Shown: one piece after another, positions 9,427-21,973 of the stretch
Layout of the letters: each line of letters opens with the position of its first letter
Position numbering within the stretch: the stretch's first letter is position 1
Source: Burkholderiales bacterium
GTDB lineage: Bacteria; Pseudomonadota; Gammaproteobacteria; Burkholderiales; SG8-41
Direction: 5' to 3'
Assembly: GCA_020854035.1 (NCBI GenBank)
Contig: JADZGE010000012.1
Coordinates: forward strand, 62,001 to 126,000
Length of the DNA: 64,000 nucleotides
Position numbers and translations under genes: made by a program
Notes under the pieces: model-generated
Seen by the model: only the letters and a program-made list of their open reading frames with translations
Told to the model about the DNA's origin: nothing
Database searches by the model: none

Positions 9427-10392
9427 ATGATCGTGAGAAATCTTGCCGCAGTCGCGGCGCTGGCGTTCGCCGCATCCGCGGGGTATGCGCAGGACTATCC
9501 AGCGCGGGCCGTCACCATCGTCGTGCCCAATCCCCCCGGGGGGATGAACCAGATCCACGCCCAGCCGCTTTCGGTGGTGTGGGAGAGAATCACGAAGCAG
9601 CCCGCGCCGGTCGTGAACCGGCCCGGCGCGACCGCCGCCCTCGGCACCGCCTTCGTCGTCGCCCAGCAGCCGGCCGACGGCTACACCCTGCTCGTCTCGA
9701 CCGGCAACATGCACCTCGTGATCGAGAAGGACAAGCTCTACGGCGCGCCGACCGCGTACTCGCTCGACCAGGTGGAGTTTCTCGCGCTCCTTTCCGCCGA
9801 CCCGATCATCATGGTCGCCCACCCGTCCCTTCCGGTGAAGACCGCGAAGGACGTCGCGGCGCTCGCACGATCCCGTCCCAACGAGATCGTGTTCTCCTCC
9901 TCGGGTGTCTACGGCGTCACGCACGCGCCGCTCCAGTTGTTCCTCGACGCGGCGAAGGTGAAGATGCGCCACCTGCCGACCACCGGCGGCGGTCCGGCCC
10001 TCACGCAGGCTCTGGGCGGGCATTCGCAGATCACGTCGGGGGGGCCCGCCGCCGTTTACCAGTACGTGAAATCCGGGAAGCTGCGGGCGATCGCGAGCTA
10101 CGGCGTGAAATCGCACCCGGCGCTGCCGGACCTGCCCCTCATGAAGAACTCCGGCTACGACATCGAATCGTACCTGTGGGTGGGACTCTTTACCCGCAAG
10201 GGCGTGCCCGAGCCGGTGCTGGCGAAGATGCGCGAGACGATCGCGAAGGTGGCCGCCGACCCGCAGTTCCAGCAGGCGCTCCGGAACGTGCAGGTCGTGC
10301 CCGAGTACCGCGACGGTCCCGAGTTCCGGAAGTTCTTCGAGGCCGATCACAAGCGCATGGCGGCGGCGATCAAGAGCATCGGCAAGCTGTGA
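9427..10392 (+). CDS. Bug/TctC family substrate-binding protein
   Basis: MIVRNLAAVAALAFAASAGYAQDYPARAVTIVVPNPPGGMNQIHAQPL...VVNRPGATAALGTAFVVAQQPADGYTLL; RBS ggagaggagg upstream. Confidence 0.93.
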   Translation: MIVRNLAAVAALAFAASAGYAQDYPARAVTIVVPNPPGGMNQIHAQPLSVVWERITKQPAPVVNRPGATAALGTAFVVAQQPADGYTLLVSTGNMHLVIEKDKLYGAPTAYSLDQVEFLALLSADPIIMVAHPSLPVKTAKDVAALARSRPNEIVFSSSGVYGVTHAPLQLFLDAAKVKMRHLPTTGGGPALTQALGGHSQITSGGPAAVYQYVKSGKLRAIASYGVKSHPALPDLPLMKNSGYDIESYLWVGLFTRKGVPEPVLAKMRETIAKVAADPQFQQALRNVQVVPEYRDGPEFRKFFEADHKRMAAAIKSIGKL

Positions 10393-10494
10393 CCGGGTGA
10401 CGGGCGTCGCGGCGCTACCGTACGCCGCCGCTCGTCGGCCGTCGCGCCTGCTCCCCTCGCCAGTCACGCATCATCAACCATCACCGATCCCACC
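10388..10494. repeat. GTGA.../...TCAC intergenic inverted repeat (family A, copy 2)
   Basis: gtgaccgggtgacgggcg (10388-10405) and cagtcacgcatcatcaaccatcaccgatcccacc (10461-10494) before ATG 10495. Confidence 0.5.
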
Positions 10495-11607
10495 ATGAAC
10501 ATCAGGCATATCGAAACGCTGGCGGTCAGCCTGCCGATGAAGAAGCCGGTCAAGATGGCCTTCGAGGAGGTAAAGAGCGCTGAAAACGTGCTCGTGCGCC
10601 TCGAAACCGACGAGGGCGTCGTCGGCTGGGGCGCCGCCGCGGCCGCGCCAACGATGACCGGCGAAACGGTGGCGGGCATGGCGGCCGCGATCCGTTATCT
10701 CGCGCCGAAGCTGGAAGGCATGCCGCTGGAGGATATCGGCGCGATCATGGCGCGCGCAGGCAGCTACCTCCACGGCAACCAATCCGCCAAGTCGGCGATC
10801 GATATCGCGCTGCACGACGCGATCGGGCGGAGAACCGGCACGCCGGCGCACAATCTCCTCGCGACGAAACGCCGCAGCCGCATTCCCGTCCTGTACATCG
10901 TCGGCACGGGCAAGGGCGCGGCGGGCGACGTGGACGAGGCGCTGCGCACCCTTGCCGAGGGGCACGTTGCGTTCAAGATCAAGGTGGGCGTGGCCGATCC
11001 GCGCGAGGACGCGGAGCGCACGCGCCGGATCTGCGAAGCCCTCGACGGGAAGGGCGAGCTCCTCGTTTGCGCCGACGCGAACCAGGGCTACACGGCCGAG
11101 CAGGCGATCGCCTACGTGCAGGCGGTGTCGGACACCAGCCTCGCGTACTTCGAACAGCCGGTCGCATGGGACGATCTCGAAGGCATGGCGCGCGTGGCGA
11201 AATCGAGCCGCGTTCCGATCGGCTGCGACGAGGGCCTGCACTCGCTGGCGGACCTGAGGCGCCACCACGAAAGCGGGGCCGCGCGCGGCTTCAGTCTCAA
11301 AACCATCAAGCTCGGCGGCATGAAGCCCGCCTACGAGGCGGGAATGCTCTGCGAAAGGCTCGGCATGAAGGTGAACCTCGCCTCGAAGGTCGCGGAAACC
11401 GGCATCTCGACCGCCGCGATCCTGCACCTCGCCGCGGCGCTCCCGGCGATCGACTGGGGCGTCGGCTTCTCCAGCCAGATGCTGACGGAGGACATCCTCG
11501 AGACGCCGCACGTTTTCGCGGGCGGGCATGTCGGCGTGCCCGCCGGTCCGGGGCTGGGGATCGAGGTGGACGAGGCGAAGGTGCGCCGCTACGCCAGGGA
11601 AGCGTAG
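10495..11607 (+). CDS. Mandelate racemase / muconate lactonizing enzyme family protein
   Basis: MNIRHIETLAVSLPMKKPVKMAFEEVKSAENVLVRLETDEGVVGWGAAAAAPTMTGET; FKIKVG and DANQGY motifs. Confidence 0.92.
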   Translation: MNIRHIETLAVSLPMKKPVKMAFEEVKSAENVLVRLETDEGVVGWGAAAAAPTMTGETVAGMAAAIRYLAPKLEGMPLEDIGAIMARAGSYLHGNQSAKSAIDIALHDAIGRRTGTPAHNLLATKRRSRIPVLYIVGTGKGAAGDVDEALRTLAEGHVAFKIKVGVADPREDAERTRRICEALDGKGELLVCADANQGYTAEQAIAYVQAVSDTSLAYFEQPVAWDDLEGMARVAKSSRVPIGCDEGLHSLADLRRHHESGAARGFSLKTIKLGGMKPAYEAGMLCERLGMKVNLASKVAETGISTAAILHLAAALPAIDWGVGFSSQMLTEDILETPHVFAGGHVGVPAGPGLGIEVDEAKVRRYAREA

Positions 11608-11640
11608 CCGCGGGAAGGGCGTCGAGCCTTGCGCGCCCGC

Positions 11641-12534
11641 TCAAAGCTTGATCCTCGGATCCAGCCAGTCGCGCAGCGAATCGCCGAAGAGATTGAACGC
11701 GAACACCCCGAGGCTGATCGCGATGCCCGGGAAGACGATCATCCACGGCGCCTGCTGGTAGAAATCCGCGGCCGAGCCCGAGAGCATGAGCCCCCACGAG
11801 GGCGTGGGCTCCGTTACCCCCAGCCCCAGGAAGGACAGCGAGGCTTCCGCGAGGATCGCCTGCGCGACGAACGCGGTCAGCATGATGAGGTAGGGCGCGG
11901 TGACGTTCGGCACCATGTGCCGGAAGATGATGCGCGCGTGCGAGTAGCCCGCCGCGCGCGCGGCGTCCACGTAGGGCAGCTCGCGCACCGCGAGGGCGGA
12001 GGCGCGCACGACGCGCTCGACCCGCGGCATCATCGGGATCGCGATCGCGATGACGAGATTCACGTCGAGCCCCAGCACGACGTGGTTGCCGAGGATCGCC
12101 ACCACGGTGATCGCGAGCACGATGATCGGGAACGAGAGCAGCACGTCCATCACGCCCTGGATGACGAGGTCCACCTTGCCCCCGAAGTACGCGGACACCA
12201 CGCCGATCACCGCGCCGACGGTCGAGCCGGCGAACGAGGCGACGAAGCCGATCGCGAGCGCCGTGCGCGCGCCGTAGACGATGCGCGCGAGCACGTCCCG
12301 CCCGAAGGAATCCGTGCCGAGCCAGTGCGCCATCGAGGGCGCGGCGAGCATCGCGGCGTAATCGACCGCGAGCGGATCGTAGGGCGCGATCCACTGCGCG
12401 AATGCCGCGCACACGCCCATCAGCACGATGACGACGAGCCCCGCCGCGCCGAGCGGCTGCTGCGTCATGAACAGCACCGCCGGGTGGCGGCGCTTCGGGA
12501 CCTTGTAGCGGATGGCGGGGGCGGCGGTGCTCAC
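11641..12534 (-). CDS. ABC transporter permease (DppC/OppC family)
   Basis: MSTAAPAIRYKVPKRRHPAVLFMTQQPLGAAGLVVIVLMGVCAAFAQWIAPYDPLAVDYAAML; GTDSFGRDVLARIVYGART. Confidence 0.93.
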   Translation of the reverse strand: MSTAAPAIRYKVPKRRHPAVLFMTQQPLGAAGLVVIVLMGVCAAFAQWIAPYDPLAVDYAAMLAAPSMAHWLGTDSFGRDVLARIVYGARTALAIGFVASFAGSTVGAVIGVVSAYFGGKVDLVIQGVMDVLLSFPIIVLAITVVAILGNHVVLGLDVNLVIAIAIPMMPRVERVVRASALAVRELPYVDAARAAGYSHARIIFRHMVPNVTAPYLIMLTAFVAQAILAEASLSFLGLGVTEPTPSWGLMLSGSAADFYQQAPWMIVFPGIAISLGVFAFNLFGDSLRDWLDPRIKL

Positions 12535-12540
12535 GGCGGG

Positions 12541-12581
12541 CAGGGCGTGATGGGTGACTCGTCACCCATCGCTCATCACGC
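12541..12581 (-). repeat. GTGA.../...TCAC intercistronic hairpin (family A, copy 3)
   Basis: gcgtgatgggtgactcgtcacccatcgctcatcacgc; perfect 10-bp inverted repeat gatgggtgac-tc-gtcacccatc between the two permease genes. Confidence 0.8.
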
Positions 12582-12584
12582 TTT

Positions 12585-13544
<960 letters not shown>

Positions 13545-13551
13545 TTCCCTG

Positions 13552-15135
13552 CTACTGGTCCAGCCACACGTCGGCGAGATCCTGCCCGACGTAGTGGCTG
13601 GGCGTGATGTGCCAGCCCTTCAGCTGCCGGTGCAATACGACGATGCGGTGCCACCAGATGGTCGGGATGGTGTAGGCCTGTTCGAGGGCGCGCTTCTCGA
13701 ACTCGCGCAGCAACGCGTAGCGCTTCTTGCGGTCGAGTTCTCCCGACTGCCTGTCGAAGAGGTCGTCCAGCACGCGGTCGGTCTGCTGCGCGTAGTTGAT
13801 GCTGGAGCGGTCGTTCGAGAGGTACTTCTGCAGCTGCAGGTTCGGCTCGTCCATGAAATCGCAGTTGAAGTCGAGCGCGGCATCGAACGTGGGATTGTCG
13901 CGCTGCTGGGCGGCGAGGTAGAGCCGGGTCTCGAGCTGCTCGTGCTTGACGTTGACGCCCGCCTGCCGCCACTGGTCGATCAGGAACACGCCGACCGGGG
14001 TGTAGGGCATGGCCACGTTGCGGTTGGTGAGCGTGAACGCGAGGTTCGGCACGCCCGCTTCCTTGAGGAGCTTCCTCGCCTCGGCGCGCGCGGCGGTGAT
14101 GTCCTTCGAAAAGCCGGGATAGCCGGCGAGCTCCTTCTCGCTCGCCGCGAGGTCGTAGCCGGGGCGCAGTATGCCGCCCACGTGGCGCACCAGCGCCACA
14201 CGGGAGAGCGCCTGGGCGCCGCCCCAGCGGTCGATCGCGAGCGAGAGCGCCTGTCTCACGCGCCGGTCGTCGAAGGGTTTCTTCTTCGTGTTGAAGGTCA
14301 CCACCAGCGAGCACACCCAGGGCGACTCCTGCACGGTGGCCTTCTGTCCGAGCGTTTTCATGACGCGGTCGCGATCGGCCGGCGAGTGGCCGCGGAACTC
14401 GACGAGCACCTCGCCCGCCGCGAGCGCGTTCACCATCGGCGCGCCGGAAATGAAGATGGCGAGGTACCCGGCCAGGTAGGGCTTGCCCTTCTCGAAGTAG
14501 TGCTCGAACCTGCGCCCGGTCCAGTGGGAGCCCGCCACGTGGCCGGCGAAGGTGAACGGCCCGGTGCCGAGGATGTTGCGCTCGGGAAAGCGCGGGTCCT
14601 GCTTGAGCTTCCCGGCGCTGTACACGCAGTCCCACGGGCTCGCGAAATTCGCGAGCATGGCCGCGTTGGGCTTCTTCAGCCGGAACACGACCGTGAGCGG
14701 GTCCGGCGTCTCGATCGAGGCGATGTCGGCGTAGCTCGCCTGGCGGATCGAGAGCACGCCCTTCGGCGGATTGCGCAGCCGCTCGTAGGTCGCCTTGACG
14801 TCCTCGGAGGAGAGCGTCGAGCCGTCGTGGAACTGCACCCCCTTCACGAGCCTGAAGGTGTAGGTGAGACCGTCCTTCGCCACGGTCCACGACTCCGCGA
14901 GGTCGCCCTTGATCGCCGGGTACTTCGCCGTGTCGAACTTGAGCAGCGTGTTGTAGTGCGGGCGCACCGGGTGGATGAACGCGAACGAGGTCTGCGCGTG
15001 GCAGTCGTAGTTGGGAGGCTCCGCGCTCACCGCGAACTTGAGCACGCCGCCCGACTTCGGCGTGTCGGCGGCGGGCGCCGCGGCCGCGAAGCCGAGCGCG
15101 GCCGCCCCCAGCAGCAAAGCGAGATGTCGATTCAT
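13552..15135 (-). CDS. ABC transporter substrate-binding protein (peptide/SBP_bac_5 family)
   Basis: MNRHLALLLGAAALGFAAAAPAADTPKSGGVLKFAVSAEPPNYDCHAQTSFAFIHPVRPHYNTLLKFD; RBS aaaggaggaggc. Confidence 0.92.
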   Translation of the reverse strand: MNRHLALLLGAAALGFAAAAPAADTPKSGGVLKFAVSAEPPNYDCHAQTSFAFIHPVRPHYNTLLKFDTAKYPAIKGDLAESWTVAKDGLTYTFRLVKGVQFHDGSTLSSEDVKATYERLRNPPKGVLSIRQASYADIASIETPDPLTVVFRLKKPNAAMLANFASPWDCVYSAGKLKQDPRFPERNILGTGPFTFAGHVAGSHWTGRRFEHYFEKGKPYLAGYLAIFISGAPMVNALAAGEVLVEFRGHSPADRDRVMKTLGQKATVQESPWVCSLVVTFNTKKKPFDDRRVRQALSLAIDRWGGAQALSRVALVRHVGGILRPGYDLAASEKELAGYPGFSKDITAARAEARKLLKEAGVPNLAFTLTNRNVAMPYTPVGVFLIDQWRQAGVNVKHEQLETRLYLAAQQRDNPTFDAALDFNCDFMDEPNLQLQKYLSNDRSSINYAQQTDRVLDDLFDRQSGELDRKKRYALLREFEKRALEQAYTIPTIWWHRIVVLHRQLKGWHITPSHYVGQDLADVWLDQ

Positions 15136-15152
15136 GCCTCCTCCTTTTGTTC

Positions 15153-15243
15153 GGTGACGCAGTGATGGGGTGATGAGGTGGCGGCAGCCCGGGGGCTCCG
15201 GCGCGGCGCGGTCACTCCATCACCACATCGCTTCATCACTTCT
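15153..15243 (-). repeat. GTGA.../...TCAC intercistronic inverted repeat (family A, copy 4)
   Basis: ggtgacgcagtgatggggtgatgaggtg (15154-15181) and cactccatcaccacatcgcttcatcac, arms near-complementary, GC-rich loop. Confidence 0.75.
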
Positions 15244-17319
<2,076 letters not shown>

Positions 17320-17332
17320 GCGCAGCGCCGTC

Positions 17333-17914
17333 TCAGCGCGGGATCGGCGCGACGCCGATCAGCCACAGGTGGGCCCAAAAGGCGAACGCCGCCCACACGG
17401 CAGTCCCGGCGATCACCGCGGTGGCGGTACCGACCGCTCGTCCGGCCGGGTGGCGCGTTCCCGTTGCGCGGTCGCGCCGGCGCGCGGCGGCGAAATCCGC
17501 GATCGCCCACGCGAGGAACGCGCCAAAGAGAATCACGTCGGCGAGCCGCCCGTTGGCGAGGAGGTGAGCGAACGCCCAGACCTTGACGCCGGCCGCCATC
17601 GGGTGGCCGATCGCGGCCTTGATGTGATTGGCGGGGACGTACGCGGCGGCCACGAACACGAAGGCGACGAGCGTCAACAGGGAGGCGAGGTGATACAGGA
17701 CGCGCGGCGGATCGTAGAGAAGGACCGGCACGCCGCGCGCCTCGCCGTAGCCCCACACGAGCAGCACGAACCCGGCGAGGGACACGAGCGAATAGCCGCC
17801 CTTCCACGCCAGCGCGCCCACGCGAGCGATGGCGCGCCTGCGCCAATCGTCGGCGAAGATGCGCACCGAGTGGGTGCCGACAAACAGGATCAGTCCGACG
17901 ATCAGGAGCGTCAT
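17333..17914 (-). CDS. NnrU family membrane protein
   Basis: [60 protein letters not shown]...[27 protein letters not shown]. Confidence 0.88.
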   Translation of the reverse strand: MTLLIVGLILFVGTHSVRIFADDWRRRAIARVGALAWKGGYSLVSLAGFVLLVWGYGEARGVPVLLYDPPRVLYHLASLLTLVAFVFVAAAYVPANHIKAAIGHPMAAGVKVWAFAHLLANGRLADVILFGAFLAWAIADFAAARRRDRATGTRHPAGRAVGTATAVIAGTAVWAAFAFWAHLWLIGVAPIPR

Positions 17915-18211
17915 GGGATTCCGGCCGCGGGCCCCGCGGGTGCCTGCGGGATTCTATCCTGCGCCGCCGCCGGGCGGTCGCCCGCGTGCCGCCGGACGAT
18001 CGTTACCGGGCCCGACCCGGACTCGCTCCGGTCTCCCCGTTCCCCCCGGGAGAAGGGCGGGTGCACCGGTCGGAACCGGAGCAGGACGCGCTTGCCGCTG
18101 GCAGGGTCCTGTCGGAACGGCCGGCGCCTGCCTCCGATTCTCCCGGCATCCCTGCGAGTAGGATTTGGCCGTCGTGTGCATTCGATTCCGTACCGGCGAT
18201 GGGAGAATCGG

Positions 18212-18493
18212 GTGCGCCCCGGTGATCTGAAGCGGGCCTGGAAGGCCGCGGGCCTGACCGATGTCGTGCAAGACATGCTTACGATCTGCATGGATTTCGC
18301 GTCGTTCGAGGATTTTTGGGCGCCCCTGGAAGGCAAGGATGGTCCCTACGCGGACTATGTCCGTACGCTTGCACCTGAAGCGAAAGCAATCTTGCGCGAC
18401 AAGTTGCGGCTGGACTATGTGGACGGCGAGGCGGACGGACGGCGTTCGTATGCCGCGACTTCCTGGGTCGTGAGACGGACAGTGCCGGTTTGA
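18212..18493 (+). pseudogene. C-terminal remnant of a SAM-dependent methyltransferase-like protein
   Basis: VRPGDLKRAWKAAGLTDVVQDMLTICMDFASFEDFWAPLEGKDGPYADYVRTLAPEAKAILRDKLRLDYVDGEADGRRSYAATSWVVRRTVPV*; resembles only the C-terminal part of the family, no SAM-binding domain upstream. Confidence 0.55.
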
Positions 18494-18628
18494 GTGCGGC
18501 CATCCTGCCCGATTTATTGCATCAAGTCGGGCGCTCGCCGTCTCGAAGCATGCTCCTCGAATTTCCGTCGCGCTCTCGGGCAGGAGGGGAAGTTCAGGTA
18601 AAGCAGGTCGGCTCGCGCGGGAACGCGG

Positions 18629-18727
18629 TCACGCCAGCGCCCGCTGCAGTACGCGCGCGACGTGCAGGCCCTCGCCCTGCGCGCCGTCGGCGATCTGGTG
18701 GTGGCAGCGCGTGCCGGCCGAGACCAT
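18629..18727 (-). pseudogene. C-terminal remnant of FAD/Fe-S oxidoreductase, paralogous to the 25394..28393 gene
   Basis: Minus translation MVSAGTRCHHQIADGAQGEGLHVARVLQRALA* matches VVAAGTSCRHQIADGAHREAVHVARVLERALG* of the intact gene. Confidence 0.7.
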
Positions 18728-18825
18728 GCGTTCATTCGACGAAGAGCAGCTTGCAGCGGAATTGACCGGCATGGCACGTCCCGCGAGATTGACGCGTCAT
18801 GTGGGACGTCCGGCGAACGGCGGCC

Positions 18826-19848
18826 TCAGGTGCTCTCGCGCTGGATCACCTCGAAGCCGAGGTCCAGGCGGATCCTTTCCTCCTTGCCGCGCAGGCGATC
18901 GATCAGCGACTCGGCGCTGCGCCGCCCGATCTCGAGCCGTGGCAGCCGCAGGCAGGTCACCCGCGGCACCGCGTGTTGCAGGATCTCGAGGTCGTCGAAG
19001 CCGGCGATGGCGATCCGGCCCGGGACCGCCCAGCGTCGCCGCTGCGCTTCGAACAGCGCTCCGACGGCGAGCACATCTCCGGCGAAGAAGATGGCATCGA
19101 CGCCCGGTACGCGGCTCACCATGTCGACCATCGCGCGCGCGCCGGCGGTCATGCCGGGGCCCACTTCCATCGTGAGTCGCGGATCCGGCGGACGCTTGAG
19201 GATGCGTAACGCCGCCAGGTAGCCGCGCTGCCGCTCTCGGGCGCGCCGGTTGACCCGCGTGACCAGGCTCACGCAGCCGATCGAGCGATAGCCGCGCGCG
19301 GCGAGGTGCAGCGTCATCGCCCTGGCGGCGTTGAAATTGGAGTAGCTGATGCTCATGTCGACCGGCCGGCGGGCGAGGTCGCCGGTCTCGATCACCGGCA
19401 CGCCGCTGCGCCTGATCATCTCGACCGCGCGCGGCGTGTGCTCGGTGTTGTGCAGGATCAGGCCCGAGACGCGCTGGGCTACGAAGGCGGCGATCAGCGC
19501 CTCCTCCTCCTCCAGCGAATAGCCGCTGTCGGCGAGCATCAGCTGCATCCCCGCCGCGCGCAACACGTCCGCGGTGCCCTTTACGGTGTCGACGTAGAGC
19601 GAGTTCTGGATGCTCGGCACGATCTGCCCGACGACGCTGGAACGGGCCGAGGCGAGGTTGGCGGCGATGCGGTTGGGGACGTAGCCGATCCTGCGGACCG
19701 CGTCGAGCACCGCCTTGCGCGTCTCCCCGGACAGGCGCTCGGGCTCGCGCAACGCACGCGACACCGTCATCAGCGAGACGCCGGCCGCGGCGGCGACATC
19801 CCTCATCCGCACCGCCTGTCCGCCCACGCGGCGGCGCCCCTCACCCAC
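18826..19848 (-). CDS. LacI family transcriptional regulator
   Basis: VRMRDVAAAAGVSLMTVSRALREPERLSGETRKAVLDAVRRIGYVPNRIAANLASARSSVVGQIVPSIQN; LacI HTH plus periplasmic-binding-like domain. Confidence 0.95.
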   Translation of the reverse strand: MGEGRRRVGGQAVRMRDVAAAAGVSLMTVSRALREPERLSGETRKAVLDAVRRIGYVPNRIAANLASARSSVVGQIVPSIQNSLYVDTVKGTADVLRAAGMQLMLADSGYSLEEEEALIAAFVAQRVSGLILHNTEHTPRAVEMIRRSGVPVIETGDLARRPVDMSISYSNFNAARAMTLHLAARGYRSIGCVSLVTRVNRRARERQRGYLAALRILKRPPDPRLTMEVGPGMTAGARAMVDMVSRVPGVDAIFFAGDVLAVGALFEAQRRRWAVPGRIAIAGFDDLEILQHAVPRVTCLRLPRLEIGRRSAESLIDRLRGKEERIRLDLGFEVIQREST

Positions 19849-19941
19849 GCTTCATCCCCCGCTCCCGGCGTTGCCCGGCTGCGATGATAGCGCGCCGCAC
19901 CGGGCACGCTGCCCCGGCGTCGCCCGGGCGTGCGGACGATC

Positions 19942-20832
19942 TCAGCGCTTCCCCTGCGACCAGCTCTCGATCGACTTCACCAGCTCGGTCATGTCGCGCT
20001 GCATGCCGTCCTGCCGTCCGGCGAAATTCCACAGTTGCCGCACGGTGTTGCCGACCCACGTCGGCACGCCGAGCGCCTCGCACTCCTCGATCGCGAGGCC
20101 GATGTCCTTGCAGACGCTCGCGACCGGGAATCCGAAGTCGAACGTACCCGGCAGCACCTCCTTCATGAACTTGTCCTGCGAGGCGCCGCTGCGGCCGCTG
20201 CCGGCGTTGATCGCGGCCATCATGATCTGCGGATCGAGCCCGCCCTTGATGCCGGCGACGAACGCCTCGGAAGTGATCGCGAAGGCCGTCGACGACAGCA
20301 TGTTGTTCAGCAGCTTCAGGAGCTGCGCCTGCCCCGGTTCGGGCCCGACCATGAAGAGCTTGCCGAACACAGCGAGCAGGTCTTTTACCTGCTCGACCGC
20401 CGCCGGACGCCCCGCCACCATCACCGCCAGCGTGCCGGCCCTGGCGCCCGCTGCGCCGCCGCTCACCGGCGCGTCGACAAGGTCGATGCCCTTCGCGAGC
20501 AGCCCGGCAGCCGCGTGCCGGGTCGCTCGCGAGCCGACGGTGGAAAGGTCGACGGCGATCTTCACCGCCTTGCCGTTCTGCAGTCCGCCGGCGCCCACCA
20601 TCACCTCGGTAAACACCGCCGGGCTCGGCAGGCTGGTGAAGACGACGCGTGCCCGATCGGCGACGTCCAGTGCGCTACCCGCCCCCGTGGCGCCGGCGTC
20701 GACCATCGCCCGCTGCGCCGTGTCGCTGCGGTCGTAGACGATCACCTCGTGCCCCTTGGCGAGCAGGTGCTTCGACATCGGGTTGCCCATCACCCCGACG
20801 CCGACGAATCCGATGGTTCTGCGCTCCGACAT
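19942..20832 (-). CDS. NAD(P)-dependent oxidoreductase (3-hydroxyisobutyrate dehydrogenase family)
   Basis: MSERRTIGFVGVGVMGNPMSKHLLAKGHEVIVYDRSDTAQRAMVDAGA. Confidence 0.92.
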   Translation of the reverse strand: MSERRTIGFVGVGVMGNPMSKHLLAKGHEVIVYDRSDTAQRAMVDAGATGAGSALDVADRARVVFTSLPSPAVFTEVMVGAGGLQNGKAVKIAVDLSTVGSRATRHAAAGLLAKGIDLVDAPVSGGAAGARAGTLAVMVAGRPAAVEQVKDLLAVFGKLFMVGPEPGQAQLLKLLNNMLSSTAFAITSEAFVAGIKGGLDPQIMMAAINAGSGRSGASQDKFMKEVLPGTFDFGFPVASVCKDIGLAIEECEALGVPTWVGNTVRQLWNFAGRQDGMQRDMTELVKSIESWSQGKR

Positions 20833-20903
20833 GTTTTCCTCCCGCGGGCCGACGCGGCCCGATTGCTGAAACGTTCGCGCCCTGCGCCCGCGTTGCCGGC
20901 AGA

Positions 20904-21973
20904 TCAGCCTGCCGCCGGCGCGGCGAGCACCATCACCCGGCCGGCGTCGGCGTGCTCGTCGAGATGCCACAACGCGTCGAGGAGCGGCGCCGGGTCTACG
21001 CCGCTGCCCCCCCACGCGCAGAGATCCTGCGTCTTCCTGCCGAGGTCGGCGTCGGTGAGCGGCACGGCGAGGCTGCCGCGCGCGTGCTCGACGTGGCGCC
21101 GGCGGCGGCTGCCGTCGCGCAGCGTCAGCGTCACCGTCGCCGATTCCACCCCCTGGCTCGCGTCGTCGACGAAGCGCAGTGCCTCGGCGAGCCGGCCCGC
21201 GTCCGGGTGGGCGACAGCGGCGTCGCTGAACTCGTCGAGCCCGGCTCGCCCCCGGGCGAGCACGATCGCCACCGCGTGGTGCGCGCTCACCTGCGACTCG
21301 CGCCCGGAGCGAGGCAGGCCGCGGTCGGTGCGCTGGCGCAGCAGCGGGTGCCCCGCGAGCTCCGCGCCGACGACGTCGCCGAGCCGGACGCCGTCCTCGT
21401 GGTGGAGCGCGAGACACGCCTCGATCACCGGATTGAGCACCACACCGCAGGGATACGGCTTGTAGGTATTGCTGGAGAGCTCCCAGCGCTCGCCGAGGCC
21501 CTGCGAGAGCGCCGCGGCGTCTGCCGCCTCCCCCATCACCGCGAGAAACCCGCGCGGACCTTCGAGCGGCAGCGCCGGCCCGGAGAAGCCGCGCTCGGCG
21601 AGCATCGCCGACAACACGCCGTTCGCCGCCGCGTTGCCGACGCCCACGCTCTTGGCCATGGTGCCGAGCGTCAATCGAACACGTTGCCCGCCATCGCGTT
21701 GAGCGATGCGGCGTGGAGCAGGTCGCTCAACTGCGCGCGACCGATCACCGTGCAATCGCGCCGCGCCGCGGCGAGCTCGTCGAACAGCGCCGCCGCCGTC
21801 ACCACCGCCGGATCGCCTCTGCCTGCCAGCGCGGTGCCAAAGAAGTTGACGAGCGCGCGCTTCGCTTCGTGCCGCAGCGTCGCGGGAACGTCCTCCCAGC
21901 GCACCTGCACCGCGAATCGGGCGAGCCCGGCGCTCGGGCCGGCATCCTGTGCGCCGTCGCGAACCACGGCCAT
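20904..21973 (-). pseudogene. MmgE/PrpD family protein, internally deleted and frameshifted
   Basis: N-terminal part MAVVRDGAQDAGPSAGLARFAVQVRWEDVPATLRHEAKRALVNFFGTALAG...NAMAGNVFD* in one frame; LTLGTMAKSVGVGNAAANGVLSAMLAERGFSGPALPLEGPRGFLAVMG... continues in another. About 115 residues present in the intact paralogue 42743..44101 are missing. Confidence 0.78.

Noticed and set aside
18040-18065. gttccccccgggagaagggcggg as a further family C repeat
   Set aside because: Short and imperfect; not enough similarity to the three good copies to claim membership.
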